From contig JADHUC010000006.1 in the NCBI GenBank assembly GCA_016784735.1, positions 1 through 64,000 of the forward strand: 64,000 nt of DNA, read 5' to 3'. This document shows, piece after piece, positions 25,513 through 36,321 of the stretch. The notes under the pieces are model-generated. The model worked only from the letters and a program-made list of their open reading frames with translations, did not search any database and had not been told where the DNA came from. The first letter of the stretch is position 1. Each line of letters starts with the position of its first letter. This stretch comes from Pirellulaceae bacterium. Its GTDB lineage: Bacteria; Planctomycetota; Planctomycetia; Pirellulales; Pirellulaceae. Position numbers and translations under genes: made by a program.

Positions 25513-28500
25513 CTATTCGCCGTAGTCAAGGATCAACGGATCATCAAGGACGGCTTCCAACGCCCCAGCCCAATGCTGGTCGACTCGCAAAGCCCGACGA
25601 GAACGATACTTCTGATCGCCGTTCGTTGAATCGTCTTTGCCAATCGCGGTGAAGTATGGGTCGGGCGCCCAACGCAGCCCTTTTGCGTACCCTGTAGCCA
25701 AATCGGCCACGGCAACCTCACCTGTACCGGGCGTGCCGTTTTGCCGACTGGTGGTTGCTGGAGACTCGCGCCAAATCGGCGCGACACCCGCCAGCGATTT
25801 CGGCGGCTCTTCGCCCTCGGCTTCCGGGCCGCTTCCAAGTCGACTGTTCAGGAAGCCAATACCCGTCAACACATCCAGCGGGGAAAAGACATCATCGCCA
25901 TTGGTATCCACGCGAAACTGCCTGGGAGCATTCTCTGGCGTCGGAGGGATTGGTAATTGACCTCCCGCTGTGCCGTTGAGCAGAGTGATCAGTGTCAAAA
26001 TGTCGAGCGGAGTCCCCTCATCGTCCCCGTTGACATCCAGCGGATCCACGGGATTCTGCCACGGGTGGGGACCGGAGAGCCATAGGGGAGCGCCGTTCTG
26101 GTCGACGACGTTGTAGAACTGGTCGCCAATGAACTTCGTTCCCACGAGTCTCGCTCCGGCACCAAGGCGAAGCGTGTCCTCGCCTTCCGCCTCGACGACA
26201 ACATGGGCCTCGCCTTCGCCGACCGGTCCAACTTCGATCACCGTTCCGTTGCCACCTTTGAGGAACACACCGGGCGCATCGGAGAGTGGCAAGCGGAACA
26301 GCTCTTCGCCGTTGGGCCTCTGGACGACTAGGTCCGTGCCATCGACGAAGACCACGACTTCGCCATCAGGTAACACCCACTCGGGCAGCACCGAGATGTC
26401 CCAGGAATGCGCCAGATTGTTAGGGACAAAGGGGTCGACGTTTCCGCCCTGCACCATCGCGACGATCGTCGTCCGTCCCAGCGATTCTAGCTTGACCTTG
26501 ATCTCGACCGCGGCCTTGCCCTCGGCGGGGAGTTCGCCGACGTTGCACGACAACAGACGGCCCGCCAACGAACAGGACGGATCGGCCGAGACCAGCGACG
26601 CCCCTGTCGGCAGTTCGCTGACCACAACCGTGCGAGGCGCCGAGTCCGGCCCGTGATTCGTCACTTCCATCTTGTAGGTCACCACAGAGCCCACCTTGAC
26701 AGGCCCAGATACGCTCTGCAGTTCGACGGCAAGGTCGGAACGTGTGGCGGAAGACGTGCCGAAGTTCGCCACGGTCACGGTGGTCGGTACCGGCGCGCTG
26801 ACGCCGCCATCGTCATCAAGCACCCGTAACGCAACGACGAGACTCTGAGCGTCGCCGCTTGCCGTGAAGGTCGGTGTTGGTCCGGTAGCGTCGATGTCGA
26901 AATTCTGCCCGTCGTAGTCGAAGTCCCACTCGAACGTCTTTGAATCGTTCGCCGGATCAAAGCCAAAACCGGCAAGCTGTACGGTTCCATTGATGGCCAA
27001 ATAGGGTCCGCCAGGGAAGGCCGTCGGCGCGGCGTTCTCGATGTCGACGGTCGCCGTCGCCGTATGGCTCAGAGCGTCCGAATCCGTGACACGCAGCGCC
27101 ACCGTACGTTGGGAAGGGCCATCCAACTGACTCGCGTCAAACGTTGGTGTGGCTCCTGTGGCGTCAATGTCGAATGCCCGCCCATCGTAATCGAAGTCCC
27201 ACTGATAAATGAGCGTATTTGCATCCTGGGTCGGATCGCTGGAGCGCGAGCCGTCAAGCAGAATGGAATTCCCTTCGAACACCGTGTACGGCCCGCCAGC
27301 ATTTGTCGATGGGGGAAGTTCGGCGACGATCACCGGGTTTTCGATCCGTTTGTAGACGATCACTCCCCCGTCGGGCAACTCGACCCGGCCGTTGCGCGGA
27401 CCGCTCGGCGACCACGAAACATGTCCGTTGCCCGCATACACCGTGAACTCATCGCCATTGACGCCGGAAGCACCACCATCGACTGTCAGCAAGACAGCGC
27501 CGAGACCGTTGGCGAGGTCCAAACTGACAGAATCATCGCCACCCTGCCCGTTGATCGTCAGTGACTCGATCAGGTCAATCGTCACCGGCAATGCGTTGAT
27601 TTGCGCCGTTCCGGACGTTGCGGTGGCGGGTGTGAAGGTCAGTGTGTCGGATCCGGCCGTGCCGTTGAGGGTCAACTGGTCGTCGTTCGGGTTGTCGCCC
27701 ACGACGATGATCTTCTGTAGGCCTGCGGGGACGTTGGGGTTGTTCAGGTTGATCTTGTCGGTTCCGGCTCTGCCAGCCAGCGTCAGCACGGACTTGTTCG
27801 TAAACTCGACGTGCTCGAAGCCATCCACCGACACGACGCCATGCGCGGGCGTGGATCCGGCGCGGTAGTCAATGGCGTTGTCGGCGTCGGTGCCGTACAC
27901 GGTGAGCGTATCGGCGATGTCGTCGAAGATCGGCTCGACGCTGTCGAATTCGATGGTCGTGGTCGCGACGCCGTCGGTGTACTCGAGGAACCCGTGGTCG
28001 ACATTCGGGCCGGGCTGGTAGACGGCGTGGACCGACCGGAACTCTGCGGGCCGGAATTCCGCGGGCTTGCCCGTAACGTGGATTGAGTCGAAGCCAGAGC
28101 CGCCGTTGAAGGTGATTACGGGCGACGGCCGGTCCTGTAGCCACTCCTCTTCTTCCTCGTCTCCGTGACCGAACAGATTGAAAATTAGCAAATCGTTACC
28201 CGATTCGCCATCGAATACCAGACTGTCAAGTACGTTGTGAGGATCTCCCAAATCCGATACCAGTGTGTCGTTGCCGCCATGGCCAAGAATGTGAAGTTGG
28301 GCGAGTGATCCGATCGCCGTCACGCGGAGCCCCGCGTTGTTACTGACCGACACCGAGCCCTCATCGGGTTTGGTGACAGTGAACGTGTTTTCCGTAGCAG
28401 CCGTTGCCCGAATCGACAACATGTCGTTGCCTCCGGTAGTCATCACCGAGATGTCCATTTCGTCGGCACTGCCGGTGTCTTCCCTCGGCACGTCGATACA

Positions 28501-31500
28501 AATTTCGTCCTCACCTTCACTCACGTCGATGGAGATGTCGAAGAAGGAGTCGGTCCCGAACTGGACGCCGCCGGAAGGAAGGAAATCGGCTTCCACGAAC
28601 CAATCGGCGTGTTGCTTCTTCAGTTTGACCTTGTCGTCGCCGTCGGTCCCCTTGACCATCAACACTCCATCAACGATCGCAATGCCAGTATTTAGTTGCT
28701 TTGCGGCCGAGAATTCCGAAGTGTCCGTCAGCCGGATCGCCGCTCCATCGGCTTCGACCCGCGTCGCCGTCGCCGTCACCCATTGTCCAAATCCTGTGGC
28801 GCCTGGCAGGTTCAAGGCGAATCCCCCGTTTCTGAACGCGTCGGTTCCGACCAGCGTCGAGCCGAGCCAGTGTTGGCCTTCGCCGAAACCGGCGGCGTCA
28901 GCACTGTCATTGGTATAGAAGTCGACTGTGAACTCCGTGTGCGGCAGGCTGTTCAAAGTGCCCGCCACGTACGTGTTCTGGCCGAACTGAGCGGCAGTGA
29001 TCACTGGGAAGTTCTGCACATCGTTCGGTCCTACGTCCGCATCCCCCGGATCGTTGGGCGTCGGGCCATCCGCGCCCGGCATCAACCCGGTGACCAGGTC
29101 GATGCCGAGCAGCGCGTTGGAGTGGATGGAGTTCAGCCGGATGGTGTTGCGATGCGCGGTCGTTTCATACAGCGGGGAACCATGCACCACGATGCCGCTT
29201 TGGTCGTTGAAAGCGATGCGGTTACCTTCGTGAGGTGTATCACCGCCGACGAGCACATCGCTGGCCCTGCTGATGTGGATACCGTCGAGGCCGTTGCCCA
29301 ACGGGTTCATACCACTTTGATCGGTGCCAATGAAGTTGCCCTGTACGACCGTGTTATGCGGCGTATCGGAGAAACCCGTTATCGCGATGCCGTAATCTCG
29401 ATTGCTGGAAATCAAATTGCCTTTGTCGGCGAGCGGCGCGAGGGCGAAGGGACTCAGCGGTCCGCCGATGGTGACATTATTGGTAAAGACCAGCGTGACG
29501 CCACGATGCAGGTTCGCCAGCGCGGCCGTTCCGTCGGCGGTCGTGCCGATGAAGTTGCCTTGGATAGTATTCGGTACCGGCTCGTCGGGCGTCGCCAGCG
29601 AGAGGTTCTCGATATGGATGCCGCTGCCATGGCCGCCGGAGAGCGCGAACGGCGTGTCGGGCCAGCCCTGATAAGGCCCCTCAGGGTCACCAAGTGGCGT
29701 GTACGGACCGCCGTTGCCGGAAATGATGTTGCGCACCTGGTAGTCGCCGCGGTGCTCGCCGCCGATCAGATTGTTCCGAGCGTATCGATAAACGACGACG
29801 CCTGCGCCGGTGTTGGGTACGGCCGCATCCCCGGCGCGATCGGTGCCGATCAGGTTCCCCTGCAGGCGGTTGAACTCGGTGGGCCGATACTCGGCTGCGC
29901 CGGGCTTTGCCAATGCGTCGAGCATGATGCCGAAGCCTTGGTTGCCGGATATCAGGTTGCGGCTGGCGCGATCCGGGCCACCAATGATGTTGTTGCTGGC
30001 ACTGACGTAGATGCCGTAAAACAAGTTGGCGCCGCCGGTCGCTCCGTCAGGCTGGACACCGATGAAGTTGCCTTCGATCTCATTGCCGTCGCCGAGCACC
30101 ACGACTCCGCCGATGGGAATGTCGTGGGGCGAACCCGGCGGGTCCAGGTCGGGGTAGCCGAACCCGGTGATCGACAGTCCGCGCAGCGTGCTATCATCGG
30201 CGTATAACACCAAACCTGGGGAAGTCTCCCGCAGTAAACCGCCGTTCAACTCGACCAAGATTTGCGCATTGGTCCCGGCTTCGATCGGCAGCGTATTGGG
30301 GCTGGCCCCCGGCTGGGTATACGCGTCGATGACCACGGGGTCGGTGACAGGCGGCAGCAGCGACGTGGGTTGAATCACGTGGGGTCCTGATCCGGGAATG
30401 TTGAAGTAGATGAAATCTACGTCGCCGGCATTGGCCTCCTCGATGGCCGCGCGCAGCGTAACCTCCCCGTTTCCCGGCGCCGTTTCGACGATGCCGTCAC
30501 CGGGGTTCGTATCGCTTCCGTCGCCGATCGAGTTGACGATCACGCCCTTCTTAATCACCGGTTCGATTCCGTCAGGCGGAAATACGTTAGCCTCGGTGAA
30601 CCCGTCAAACGACGTGGTTTCGAAGCCGCCGTCGCCGTCAACCTGCGAAGCGCTGCTGCCCGTTTCCCACAGCAACATCTCCGTCATCTCGGTTAAAGCG
30701 CCGGCATCGATGTTCAACGTCCCGCCGGCCCCTTCCACGTGAATTGGCGTGAGGCTTTCGTAAGACAGCGTGAAATGCCTTTCATGGTTGACCACGCCAC
30801 TGTTTGGAATGCCCGCCTTGTCCTGGAATATGTTGACGTTCACCGCCGAACTGAGTGCGACTTCATATCGATCGTTAGCGGCGCCGGGACCTCCGTTGAA
30901 ATGAACGCTAACATTGTTCGGCGCGAGGCCGGAGTCCGTGAAGTGGGCGTTCGTATGACCGAATGGCGACGATCCGGCAAACTGCGGCAGCCCGTCCGGC
31001 GTTTCCAGAACGGCCAGTGTATCCGGATCACCCGATCCAACGATGGTGAGCGAATTGACCATGGCCTCGTTGCCAACAAAGGCAGGCTGCGCGTTGACCA
31101 TCAAGTTAAGCGTTTTTCGACCGCCGAGCTGACCGCTCGTTGCTTCGATCCGGTCCAGAAAGGCGTCATTGCCGCCGAAGGGCGCGTAGTTGGTGTCGAG
31201 AATCAGATCAACGGGGACTCCGCCCGCCGGGTCGGCGACCACTTCGATGCCGCTGTAGAGCACGGGCAGGTGACTTGCCGAGCCAAGCTCGCCTCCTCCA
31301 AAGTCGGTGAGCGTAAGTGTCGGTGCGACAAGGCCGGTCAAGTCAAGGTTCAGCAAGTCGCTGGTGGCATTGGAAGGACCCGGCGTGTTGCCGTTGACCG
31401 TAAACGCGGTACCCACAGGACCGGGTGCCGGCGTCAGTTGGATCACGTCGGCGCCGGTTCCCGTTGTCAGAGTCGCCTCGTAAATCCCCTGGAAAAACAA

Positions 31501-34500
31501 GCTCCCTCCCACGCCGAACAAGTCGTCGCCGACTGCCTTGCCGATCTGCCCTGCTTGCGGCAGTGTCGGGGTCACGGTCACCGTATCGGTGGTTGAATCG
31601 TCCGAGTCCTGGATCGTCAGAGAGTTGAATCCAGGTCCACCGTCGATCTCAACGTCACTGACCACGTTCTCCACGTGACCGCCTGCCGTCTGTCCGTTGG
31701 AATCGAAAAGGAACCCGTCGTGGCCACCTCCGCTTCCCAGGAACACCGTGGTGCTGGCGTTTGTCGAATGAACATCGATCAGATCGTTACCTTGGCCGGC
31801 AAACAGGTTGATGTGATCGACGTTCTGGTACGTCACGCCTGCCTGGGACGAGCCGAAGAAGGTGTCGCCCGCTTCGGCCCCGATGGTCGCGTCCGTCAGG
31901 GTGACTTTGTTCGGAAATCCATCGGACGTATCAGTCAGCGAGAGGATCGCGCCACCAGGTCCGCCGTCGATCGTGAGCGAACCTTTCACCGAGTTGACCG
32001 TGCCGCCCGGTTGCGACGGTTTGTCGCCTACGTTGATCGTCTCCTTGCCGGCGCCAGCGTTGATCGTGGCCTCGTCCAGAACACCCACGACGTTGACGAT
32101 CTCATCACCGTCGTAACTGTTCAGGGTGAGCGCCGCTTGGGGATTGTCCACGAAGAACACCTCGTGGCTCGTCTGGCTGTTTGAGCTATGGATGGTCAGT
32201 GCCAGCGCACCGCCGGCGGAAGTGAAGAGGATGGGCGTCGCATCACCGGGACCGGCCAGCCCGTAGATGCTGACCGAGCCAATCACGACATTCGCATTGC
32301 CATTGGCACTCGCTTTGTCACCGACGATCAGTTGATTCTGACCTGGTCCCGTGAAAATCTTCAGCAAGCCCTGGATCGTGGACAGATGGCCCAATTCGAG
32401 GTTGGCGTCCGACGACACCGTGATCGTGTCGTCATTGGGGCCTCCGTAGATCTCCGTTGTGACTCCTGGCAGCGTGGCTTGCACGTGAATTTCATCTTTG
32501 TCCATTCCGCCTGTCAGCTTGATGCCCGCAGAGAAATCACCGCCAGTAGCGCCGAAATCAATGCCGGGAAACAGCGTTCCCTTCACGTCGGTCGCAGTCA
32601 GCGTCAGGTTCGTGACGTCCGCACTAAAAGTCTGATCGACGTGCAGCGAGTTGGCTCCTCCGCCGGCTTCGACCGTCAGCTTGTCCAGGTAATCACCAAC
32701 CTTTGCACCTTTGACGTGGATTGAATCACTTTGCGAGCCGGTATCGATCAGCGTCGGTCCCGTGATCGAACGAACGACAACGTTGTCGGGACCATCGTGC
32801 GTCATGACGCGAAGATCGTCGCCAAAGTTCATGGCATGGACGACATAATCGGACATGCCGGAGATCTTCATCGACCCGCCAAACGTCTCCTTCGCAATTG
32901 CCAGGTCATCGCCGATCTTTGTCGTTTCGATTTGCGTTCCCACTTGCTCCGTTTCGACCGTCCAGGTGTCCGCCAACTCGGTCCCATGCACGATCACCAG
33001 GTCGACTGCGTTATCTGGATTAATCAGGTCGCTCGGGTTGACGGTGATTTCGGTTATCGCGCCGAACAAAGGATTGATGACTGTCGTGTCGGCGCCGCGC
33101 AGTCCGTCCATGGCGACGTTTTCCACACCCTCCAAGACGATCTGGCGGAACTCGCCCGAGTTACCCATTTGGATCGAAAGGCTCGTTTTGCCTTGTCCCA
33201 GGTCGCCGAGATTGAACGTATCGGCAACCGGTGAGCCTTTGATGCCGATCGAGTCACCCGACTGCTGAAGCCCGTTGCCATTGTTAGGTTTGTTAAGACT
33301 GTTCGTGCCGCCATGAATTGTCAGGTTGCCGTCAGGCGGGAGCGAATTTTCGGCGTCCGGATCCCCACCAGCCTGCCATGAAATCTGGTCATCGCCGGCG
33401 CCAGCGTTCACGGTACTGTCGCCGGGCCCCACGTCGATCAGGTCGTTGCCGTCGCCACCATCCAACAAGTCGTTCATGAGCCCGGCGACGATTTCGTCGT
33501 CACCGAATCCGCCGAAGATGACATTGGGACCGCTGCCACCGGCCAGGTAATCGTTGCCCTGTTCGCCGAACAGTTGGCTGCTCACGTTCTCTTTGGCGTT
33601 ACTGACGACGTGGTCATTCCCGTCACCACCATTCAGGAGGTTTTGGCCGGTGCCGCCGACGAGCTTGTCATCGCCCGCACCGCCGAGCAATGTCGCCGCA
33701 CCTTGACCGAGATGGATAAGTTGATCGTTGTCGTTTCCTCCCGACAGATTCACCGGGGACTGCACGTTGGCTCCCACCTTGATCGAGTCGGCAAGACTCC
33801 CCGCATCGCCAGAAATGCTCTTCACGCCAAAATAGACTTCCGACCTGCCGAAGGCGTTGATCAGAAGGATCTCGCCCTCGGGAAGTGGATTTGGTTTGTC
33901 CTCTACCTGGTTCGGTTCGAGGTGCGTGATCGTGTAGGACTCGGCGCCGTCCAGCTTGTCGACGACGGTGCTCTTGCCGACGACAATCTTGTTGCGGTGC
34001 GAGGAATTGGGGCCGATATTGAGCGTGAGTTGGCCCGCCGGATTGACGATGAACTGCTTGAGTGGATCAGGGCCAGGCTTCACCTCCTGCCCTCCGCTCA
34101 AGCCGGCCAGTTGGGCGGGCAGCTTGATTTTGAACGGATTCGGCGCATCGACCGCGCAGCCGTTGTTGTAGCTGAGCAACTCTTCTTTGGCGATCGTGAA
34201 CGTCTCCTCGTGTCCTACGAAGCCGATGATGGGAATGTCGACACCGATCTTGACGAATGCCTCCAGAACCGCGTTGAGCGATCCGTGTACGTCGAACAGG
34301 CAATCGCCCAGTTCCTCAATGCGTACCTTGCCCGGATTGCCGTCAATATCGGATTGGTTGCTCGCGTTCGTCATTGCGACCCCGATATTGGCGGTGACGC
34401 CGCCGGATACGCCAGCGTCGAAGAACAAAGTGTCGATACCGGCGAAGGCCACCACAGACGCGTCGAGCGAAGCCTTTGTGTCGTCGCTAAACCAAAATCC

Positions 34501-36321
34501 GTCCATCAAGTATGTCACATCGCCGTTGTTTTTGAAGAAGTTCCGCAAACCCAACGTGTCGTACCCGAGTTCGATCTTAATGTACGGTTCCAGCTTTCCT
34601 TTCATGCCGATATCCAGGCCCATCGGCACCCCGAACGCCTGATCGAACTGTGAACTGTTCGGGTTGACGATGAGCTTGAATGTGAACAGATCAAAGTCTT
34701 GCCCTACGAAGAGTTTGAAGACGAGTTCCGGATTCTCGAGAAACGGGAAGCTGTAGTTAATGCCCGACGCATCGTTCAGGCTGTCGACGAGCGCTTTCCC
34801 AATTTCTGTCTTGCCGAACTCAGTTTTTGCGAGGGCGCCCGCCACGTTACTAAGATCGACTCCGAGCTCTGTGGTCGCCAGGTCGGTCAGGTCCTTCCCG
34901 AATTTGTTGGACTTGGAAAGTAGCTCGGCTGCTGCCTTTTTCCTCAGGTCGCCGTTTTTGTCCTTCGTTAAATTAAAAGTACCGACGTTGATCTCCACGT
35001 TGCCGGCGTTGTCGATCTCGAATTTGTCAATAAAGATGAGGATCTGCGCGACCGTGCGCGACAGGCCGATCAGTTCTGTATACGATCCGAATGCGTTGGT
35101 GCCGACCCCGGCCCCGGCGATTTCCAGGACAGACACCGGGACGCCAACAGCCGCCTCGCTCAAGTCGGAAAGGATGGGCACGTCGGTATCGAGAAACTCG
35201 AGCACGGGCCGGATCGGTTCCAGAATCGGGTCGATGAACTCGACAATGGGGCCGATGAACTCGCTGATCACATTCCCCAATCCCATCGTCACGTTGTCGA
35301 ATTTAACTTCCGGCTCCGGATCATTCAGGTCCGAACCATGCCACTGCATGACAAAGTCCGCGCTGATCGATGGGAAGTCCTGGCTGATGTTTGTGGCCGC
35401 TTGCAGGTAAATCTCGGCCTTCGGTTGCGGCTGTAGAGTCGAACTGATCGTCAAGGTGTTTGCCTGCGGATCGCCTGCCACATCGATATTGATCCCGACC
35501 GAGAGACTCGTGTGCTTTGTCGCGTCTTTCGAGTGACCATCATCGAGCTTGACATCCAGGAAGCCAATCGTCGCTTCGAATTCCGGGCCGTTTTGGTTCT
35601 GGATCGTGGCGGTGACTCCGACCGTAAGTTCGTCCTTGTTTGTCGTATCCCAAATGAACTCGTGCTCGGTTTTGCCGTCCTTTTTCACCTCTTTCACTTC
35701 AAGATCGAGAAGGAAGACATAGTTGACGGCCAGCTTAAACTTGGCTGCCGACTTGACCTCGAAGGGAAGTGCATCCAAGCCGACGTCGAAATAGAATTCC
35801 TGCTCCGTCAGATCGAAGGACTGTCCCAGGGGCATCTTGACATCCAAGCCGCAAGTCCCTGCATCGACATTCAGGGTAATCTCTTCCGCGAAGTCATTGT
35901 CGTTGTCCGTGTCAATCAACAACGGCACGGGGCCCTCCGGCCCCAACACCGCGACCAGAGCGGCACGCATCCCATCGTCGTCGAACTTGGCGGTCGCCAA
36001 TTCCTTTTCCAGTTTTCCGGGATTGCCATCGATCAGATTCGCACGAGCCTTCTCCAGTTCGTTCGCCAAATCTGTACTCAAGCTCTGCAGCTTGCCACCG
36101 ACGACAGGCAGTTCGCCCACTGTCAGAGATGCGCCATACAACTGATTACTGAGACCTTTTAGGACGCCATGGACGCCATCGGCCACATCTTTGGCGATGT
36201 TACAGGCCAGTAGCGTGCGCTCTTCGAGGAGTTCAACCGACAGGTAGGTCTTCCGTCGAGATCGCCTGCGGTTCCTCCGACGTCGCGACTTCTTCCAAAC
36301 GTCTTTCAGAACGGGTCTCAT
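25513..36321 (-). CDS. Giant secreted repeat protein (RTX, beta-helix, PKD, DUF11, dockerin-like)
   Basis: A 3,602-residue surface or extracellular protein. It begins with a very basic stretch and the planctomycete N-terminal motif VELLEERTLLA (residues about 28-39). Domains: hemolysin-type calcium-binding repeats (GGAGDDKL, GGDGNDH; about 865-970), several repeats with DxLxVxG motifs, a CSLREA-like segment (GNGEVTLRAAIEEAN; about 1930-1965), a right-handed beta-helix region (ISGNQGFGI; NFIGTDRAG; about 1990-2440), two PKD-like domains (YQWDFDYDG, FEWDFDYDG; about 3010-3185), a DUF11 domain (YKMEVTNHGPDSAP; 3195-3300) and a paired dockerin-like end (DVNGDDEGTPLDILTLI; DTNGDDVFSPLDVLTGI; 3420-3500). 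Start ATG 36321. No peptidase or glycosidase motif. Probably an adhesin or matrix protein; calcium dependence is inferred. Confidence 0.9.
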   Translation of the reverse strand: MRPVLKDVWKKSRRRRNRRRSRRKTYLSVELLEERTLLACNIAKDVADGVHGVLKGLSNQLYGASLTVGELPVVGGKLQSLSTDLANELEKARANLIDGNPGKLEKELATAKFDDDGMRAALVAVLGPEGPVPLLIDTDNDNDFAEEITLNVDAGTCGLDVKMPLGQSFDLTEQEFYFDVGLDALPFEVKSAAKFKLAVNYVFLLDLEVKEVKKDGKTEHEFIWDTTNKDELTVGVTATIQNQNGPEFEATIGFLDVKLDDGHSKDATKHTSLSVGINIDVAGDPQANTLTISSTLQPQPKAEIYLQAATNISQDFPSISADFVMQWHGSDLNDPEPEVKFDNVTMGLGNVISEFIGPIVEFIDPILEPIRPVLEFLDTDVPILSDLSEAAVGVPVSVLEIAGAGVGTNAFGSYTELIGLSRTVAQILIFIDKFEIDNAGNVEINVGTFNLTKDKNGDLRKKAAAELLSKSNKFGKDLTDLATTELGVDLSNVAGALAKTEFGKTEIGKALVDSLNDASGINYSFPFLENPELVFKLFVGQDFDLFTFKLIVNPNSSQFDQAFGVPMGLDIGMKGKLEPYIKIELGYDTLGLRNFFKNNGDVTYLMDGFWFSDDTKASLDASVVAFAGIDTLFFDAGVSGGVTANIGVAMTNASNQSDIDGNPGKVRIEELGDCLFDVHGSLNAVLEAFVKIGVDIPIIGFVGHEETFTIAKEELLSYNNGCAVDAPNPFKIKLPAQLAGLSGGQEVKPGPDPLKQFIVNPAGQLTLNIGPNSSHRNKIVVGKSTVVDKLDGAESYTITHLEPNQVEDKPNPLPEGEILLINAFGRSEVYFGVKSISGDAGSLADSIKVGANVQSPVNLSGGNDNDQLIHLGQGAATLLGGAGDDKLVGGTGQNLLNGGDGNDHVVSNAKENVSSQLFGEQGNDYLAGGSGPNVIFGGFGDDEIVAGLMNDLLDGGDGNDLIDVGPGDSTVNAGAGDDQISWQAGGDPDAENSLPPDGNLTIHGGTNSLNKPNNGNGLQQSGDSIGIKGSPVADTFNLGDLGQGKTSLSIQMGNSGEFRQIVLEGVENVAMDGLRGADTTVINPLFGAITEITVNPSDLINPDNAVDLVIVHGTELADTWTVETEQVGTQIETTKIGDDLAIAKETFGGSMKISGMSDYVVHAMNFGDDLRVMTHDGPDNVVVRSITGPTLIDTGSQSDSIHVKGAKVGDYLDKLTVEAGGGANSLHVDQTFSADVTNLTLTATDVKGTLFPGIDFGATGGDFSAGIKLTGGMDKDEIHVQATLPGVTTEIYGGPNDDTITVSSDANLELGHLSTIQGLLKIFTGPGQNQLIVGDKASANGNANVVIGSVSIYGLAGPGDATPILFTSAGGALALTIHSSNSQTSHEVFFVDNPQAALTLNSYDGDEIVNVVGVLDEATINAGAGKETINVGDKPSQPGGTVNSVKGSLTIDGGPGGAILSLTDTSDGFPNKVTLTDATIGAEAGDTFFGSSQAGVTYQNVDHINLFAGQGNDLIDVHSTNASTTVFLGSGGGHDGFLFDSNGQTAGGHVENVVSDVEIDGGPGFNSLTIQDSDDSTTDTVTVTPTLPQAGQIGKAVGDDLFGVGGSLFFQGIYEATLTTGTGADVIQLTPAPGPVGTAFTVNGNTPGPSNATSDLLNLDLTGLVAPTLTLTDFGGGELGSASHLPVLYSGIEVVADPAGGVPVDLILDTNYAPFGGNDAFLDRIEATSGQLGGRKTLNLMVNAQPAFVGNEAMVNSLTIVGSGDPDTLAVLETPDGLPQFAGSSPFGHTNAHFTDSGLAPNNVSVHFNGGPGAANDRYEVALSSAVNVNIFQDKAGIPNSGVVNHERHFTLSYESLTPIHVEGAGGTLNIDAGALTEMTEMLLWETGSSASQVDGDGGFETTSFDGFTEANVFPPDGIEPVIKKGVIVNSIGDGSDTNPGDGIVETAPGNGEVTLRAAIEEANAGDVDFIYFNIPGSGPHVIQPTSLLPPVTDPVVIDAYTQPGASPNTLPIEAGTNAQILVELNGGLLRETSPGLVLYADDSTLRGLSITGFGYPDLDPPGSPHDIPIGGVVVLGDGNEIEGNFIGVQPDGATGGANLFYGIYVSASNNIIGGPDRASRNLISGNQGFGIMLDALAKPGAAEYRPTEFNRLQGNLIGTDRAGDAAVPNTGAGVVVYRYARNNLIGGEHRGDYQVRNIISGNGGPYTPLGDPEGPYQGWPDTPFALSGGHGSGIHIENLSLATPDEPVPNTIQGNFIGTTADGTAALANLHRGVTLVFTNNVTIGGPLSPFALAPLADKGNLISSNRDYGIAITGFSDTPHNTVVQGNFIGTDQSGMNPLGNGLDGIHISRASDVLVGGDTPHEGNRIAFNDQSGIVVHGSPLYETTAHRNTIRLNSIHSNALLGIDLVTGLMPGADGPTPNDPGDADVGPNDVQNFPVITAAQFGQNTYVAGTLNSLPHTEFTVDFYTNDSADAAGFGEGQHWLGSTLVGTDAFRNGGFALNLPGATGFGQWVTATATRVEADGAAIRLTDTSEFSAAKQLNTGIAIVDGVLMVKGTDGDDKVKLKKQHADWFVEADFLPSGGVQFGTDSFFDISIDVSEGEDEICIDVPREDTGSADEMDISVMTTGGNDMLSIRATAATENTFTVTKPDEGSVSVSNNAGLRVTAIGSLAQLHILGHGGNDTLVSDLGDPHNVLDSLVFDGESGNDLLIFNLFGHGDEEEEEWLQDRPSPVITFNGGSGFDSIHVTGKPAEFRPAEFRSVHAVYQPGPNVDHGFLEYTDGVATTTIEFDSVEPIFDDIADTLTVYGTDADNAIDYRAGSTPAHGVVSVDGFEHVEFTNKSVLTLAGRAGTDKINLNNPNVPAGLQKIIVVGDNPNDDQLTLNGTAGSDTLTFTPATATSGTAQINALPVTIDLIESLTINGQGGDDSVSLDLANGLGAVLLTVDGGASGVNGDEFTVYAGNGHVSWSPSGPRNGRVELPDGGVIVYKRIENPVIVAELPPSTNAGGPYTVFEGNSILLDGSRSSDPTQDANTLIYQWDFDYDGRAFDIDATGATPTFDASQLDGPSQRTVALRVTDSDALSHTATATVDIENAAPTAFPGGPYLAINGTVQLAGFGFDPANDSKTFEWDFDYDGQNFDIDATGPTPTFTASGDAQSLVVALRVLDDDGGVSAPVPTTVTVANFGTSSATRSDLAVELQSVSGPVKVGSVVTYKMEVTNHGPDSAPRTVVVSELPTGASLVSADPSCSLAGRLLSCNVGELPAEGKAAVEIKVKLESLGRTTIVAMVQGGNVDPFVPNNLAHSWDISVLPEWVLPDGEVVVFVDGTDLVVQRPNGEELFRLPLSDAPGVFLKGGNGTVIEVGPVGEGEAHVVVEAEGEDTLRLGAGARLVGTKFIGDQFYNVVDQNGAPLWLSGPHPWQNPVDPLDVNGDDEGTPLDILTLITLLNGTAGGQLPIPPTPENAPRQFRVDTNGDDVFSPLDVLTGIGFLNSRLGSGPEAEGEEPPKSLAGVAPIWRESPATTSRQNGTPGTGEVAVADLATGYAKGLRWAPDPYFTAIGKDDSTNGDQKYRSRRALRVDQHWAGALEAVLDDPLILDYGE

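Noticed and set aside
25513-36321. Many long open frames on the plus strand opposite the giant gene (for example 28696-30207 and 33574-34653)
   Set aside because: They are antisense shadows caused by the codon bias of the 3,602-codon gene; they lack start signals and recognisable domains.
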